A DNA stretch of 64,000 nucleotides from Calditrichia bacterium (GTDB taxonomy: Bacteria > Calditrichota > Calditrichia > RBG-13-44-9 > J075). The position numbers and the translations under genes are program-made. Under the pieces are notes generated by a model. It was not told where the DNA came from. It ran no database searches and was given only the letters and a program-made list of their open reading frames with translations. The stretch covers positions 434,001 to 498,000 of the forward strand of contig JACKAP010000002.1 of NCBI GenBank assembly GCA_020635015.1, read 5' to 3'. Shown one piece after another: positions 62,646-64,000 of this stretch (position 1 is the first letter of the stretch; each line of letters begins with the position of its first letter).

Positions 62646-63677
62646 GTGAATTTTCCGCATTTGCTGGTAACCGATGGAAATGGCCGCTTTATTGAAGTGC
62701 CGGATATATATCTGGCGGGGGTCGGTTTTGTCAAACCGGTTCAACCGGATACGGCGACCTTGATTCCCCTGCCTGAAGATGCTGAGTTGGTAGGGCTTCC
62801 CGGCCGGGTGGCGATCGGTTACGATCCGGAACTGGAGAAGTTTGTGCAATTACGCGAATATGACGGCATGACCGTATATCCGGTGGCGGCGGTGCTGCCG
62901 GCGGGACAGCTTCAAATCTACCGCAGCGCGTTTTCCATGGTGCTGGATGCGCCGCGGCTCCCGGATAAGAGCTACAGCGCGGTCGGCGGGCGCGAGGGCC
63001 ATTATTTTACGGCGGCGCTCCCCCTGCCGCAGCATCCTCCGGTGGGGCCGGTTTTGGAGCTCGAATACCTTCCGGTCATCGACACGGCGGGGGTGGTGCG
63101 CCACCTCAAGCAGCGTGCCGATGCCCGGGTAGTGCTGCATTACGCCGGAGAGGCGAAGGCATCCGAGGTCGCCGAATGGATCGCCGCCGTACGTCACCAG
63201 ACCACCCAGGGCGAACTACAGTTAACGGCCCCCGCGGCGACGCCGGAAGCAGTACGCGATTGGTGCCGGGCCGGGCTAAACCGCTTGCACTTGACCCTCA
63301 ACTCGGCCCGGGAAGCCTATTATCAGACCTTTTACCGGCCGCAGGGGTACCGCTTTGAGCTGCTGACCGGCGCCCTCCATACCGCGGCCTCTCTCGGCGC
63401 CAGGATAGATCTCACTTACCAGACCTTTCCCGGTCTGACCGATCACCCGGTGGAAATGAAGGCGCTGGAAGATTTACTCCGGGAGTTCCCGGTCGAGGCA
63501 CTGCATCTTACCAATCTGGCAATCGATCCGGAATGGTATATGGATGAGTTGGCCATCCTGCCCCTGTCACGCAAGCAGGTGGGCATGACCAACTGGCTGG
63601 CGCATTTCCAAAAGCAATTCCCCCAAACCGCCTTTTGCAGCGGGGTGATGCAGCCGGAGAAAGTCGAACAATCATAG
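62646..63677 (+). CDS. Radical-SAM-like barrel protein lacking the cluster cysteines
   Basis: 343 residues from GTG at 62646 with GGGAG upstream. The N-terminal domain has LLVTDGNGRFIEVPDIYLAG and LIPLPEDAELVGLPGR. The C-terminal half contains GLNRLHLTLNSAREAYYQTF YRPQGYRFELL and LTYQTFPGLTDHP, which resemble the barrel part of a group of radical SAM enzymes (LNSxREExYxxYYRPxGY ... FPGxTD). The CxxxCxxC that should bind the 4Fe-4S cluster is absent; the expected region reads LELEYLPVIDTAGVVRHLKQ. Only two cysteines are seen in the whole protein. If the assignment is right, this is a pseudoenzyme or a lost-cluster relative. Recognition is from memory of the family pattern and needs an HMM check. 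Confidence 0.5.
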   Translation: MNFPHLLVTDGNGRFIEVPDIYLAGVGFVKPVQPDTATLIPLPEDAELVGLPGRVAIGYDPELEKFVQLREYDGMTVYPVAAVLPAGQLQIYRSAFSMVLDAPRLPDKSYSAVGGREGHYFTAALPLPQHPPVGPVLELEYLPVIDTAGVVRHLKQRADARVVLHYAGEAKASEVAEWIAAVRHQTTQGELQLTAPAATPEAVRDWCRAGLNRLHLTLNSAREAYYQTFYRPQGYRFELLTGALHTAASLGARIDLTYQTFPGLTDHPVEMKALEDLLREFPVEALHLTNLAIDPEWYMDELAILPLSRKQVGMTNWLAHFQKQFPQTAFCSGVMQPEKVEQS

Positions 63678-63682
63678 AATTG

Positions 63683-63753
63683 GCCACAGAGCCACAGAGA
63701 CCACAGAGTTTTTTTAGATAAGTTTCTCTGTGGTCTCTGTGGCTCTGTGGCTA
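63683..63753. repeat. CCACAGAG-family inverted repeat
   Basis: GGCCACAGAGCCACAGAGAC and seven more bases (63683-63709) pair with their complement at 63727-63753. It lies between convergent genes. Confidence 0.88.
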
Positions 63754-63810
63754 AAAAATATCCGCATGATTTCGCGTAAATTCGCGACTAAAAAAAATCC
63801 GAATTCCGCA

Positions 63811-64000
63811 TTAGTCCCCTTCCGCCGGGATCACCATCTGCAGCACCCGGCTGACTTCCTGCAGGTTGAACGGTTTCTGAATACGTCCCTGGAAGCCGAA
63901 CTGCCGGTAGTTGCTCATCACCGGATCGTTGGCATAGCCACTGGCCACAATCGCCCGCACCTCCGGCTCGATCTTGCGGATCGCCTCCAGCGCCTCCCGG
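63811..64000 (-). CDS. Receiver-domain protein, 3' end only
   Basis: 63 codons run off the window edge. The visible end is LEAIRKIEPEVRAIVASGYA followed by NDPVMSNYRQFGFQGRIQKPF, the last part of a CheY-like receiver domain: the Ser/Thr switch in VASGYA and Lys in QKPF. Receiver domains that end a protein this way are usually hybrid histidine kinases. The upstream part is outside the window. Confidence 0.85.
   Translation of the reverse strand, partial: REALEAIRKIEPEVRAIVASGYANDPVMSNYRQFGFQGRIQKPFNLQEVSRVLQMVIPAEGD

Overview
The window looks like chromosomal DNA of an uncultured bacterium of the broad FCB type (Calditrichota/KSB1/Ignavibacteria-like). Evidence is five secreted proteins ending in a type IX secretion (T9SS) sorting domain with the NYPNPFNP-type motif, a SprE/PorW-like TPR lipoprotein, a DUF5916 outer-membrane protein, DUF6503 and PEGA proteins, and very repeat-rich intergenic DNA. 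The exact phylum cannot be fixed from the sequence. There is no sign that the window is a phage or plasmid.

Layout. (1) 0.2-7.2 kb, all minus strand: a type I restriction-modification island hsdM-hsdS(broken)-four-helix protein-hsdR, followed by a 48-residue membrane microprotein, a uracil-DNA-glycosylase-fold protein and a PD-(D/E)XK-like protein. Next come MITE-like repeats and a tRNA-Ser(UGA). (2) 8.6-12.2 kb: a 1216-residue modular secreted protein. (3) 12.4-17.1 kb, minus: an operon of a GntR-SpoIIE phosphatase fusion, a YtrA-type GntR regulator, an ABC ATPase, two permeases and a Yip1-family membrane protein. (4) 17.4-25.8 kb, minus: housekeeping genes (EngB, thioredoxin, RlpA, TPR lipoprotein), a BrnT/BrnA-like toxin-antitoxin pair, a sirtuin, 6-phosphofructokinase and an MrfB/YprB-like exonuclease. 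(5) 26-30 kb, plus: an exported DJ-1-like protein, a DUF6503 protein and an unusual membrane-tethered DUF4062 protein. (6) 30.8-43.7 kb: secreted and outer-membrane proteins (frameshifted beta-helix, DUF5916, frameshifted carboxypeptidase-regulatory repeat protein, DUF5683-like, kelch) and a PEGA Ser/Thr kinase. (7) 44-46.8 kb: a sigma-54 activator and a lipoprotein gene, flanked by long inverted repeats. (8) 47-53 kb: MrfA/YprA helicase, TudS-like desulfurase, THUMP methyltransferase and an FMN alpha-hydroxyacid oxidase. (9) 53.6-64 kb: choice-of-anchor protein, CdsA, an M1 peptidase, a response regulator, an eIF-2B-family protein, a radical-SAM-like barrel without cysteines, and the 3' end of a receiver-domain gene.

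The most distinctive signal is in the intergenic DNA. Two families of tandem mini-hairpin arrays have a constant 7-8 nt linker and a short stem that changes from unit to unit while keeping its base pairing. There are also two MITE-like families that recur as a composite, many heptanucleotide arrays, and several families of long inverted repeats. Some of these repeats have run into genes: they abut the kinase start codon, replace the start of a lipoprotein gene, supply the C-terminus of a small membrane protein, and duplicate the 3' end of the sigma-54 regulator. Several reading-frame breaks (hsdS, beta-helix protein, carboxypeptidase-regulatory protein) may be real decay or assembly indels; the sequence alone does not decide.
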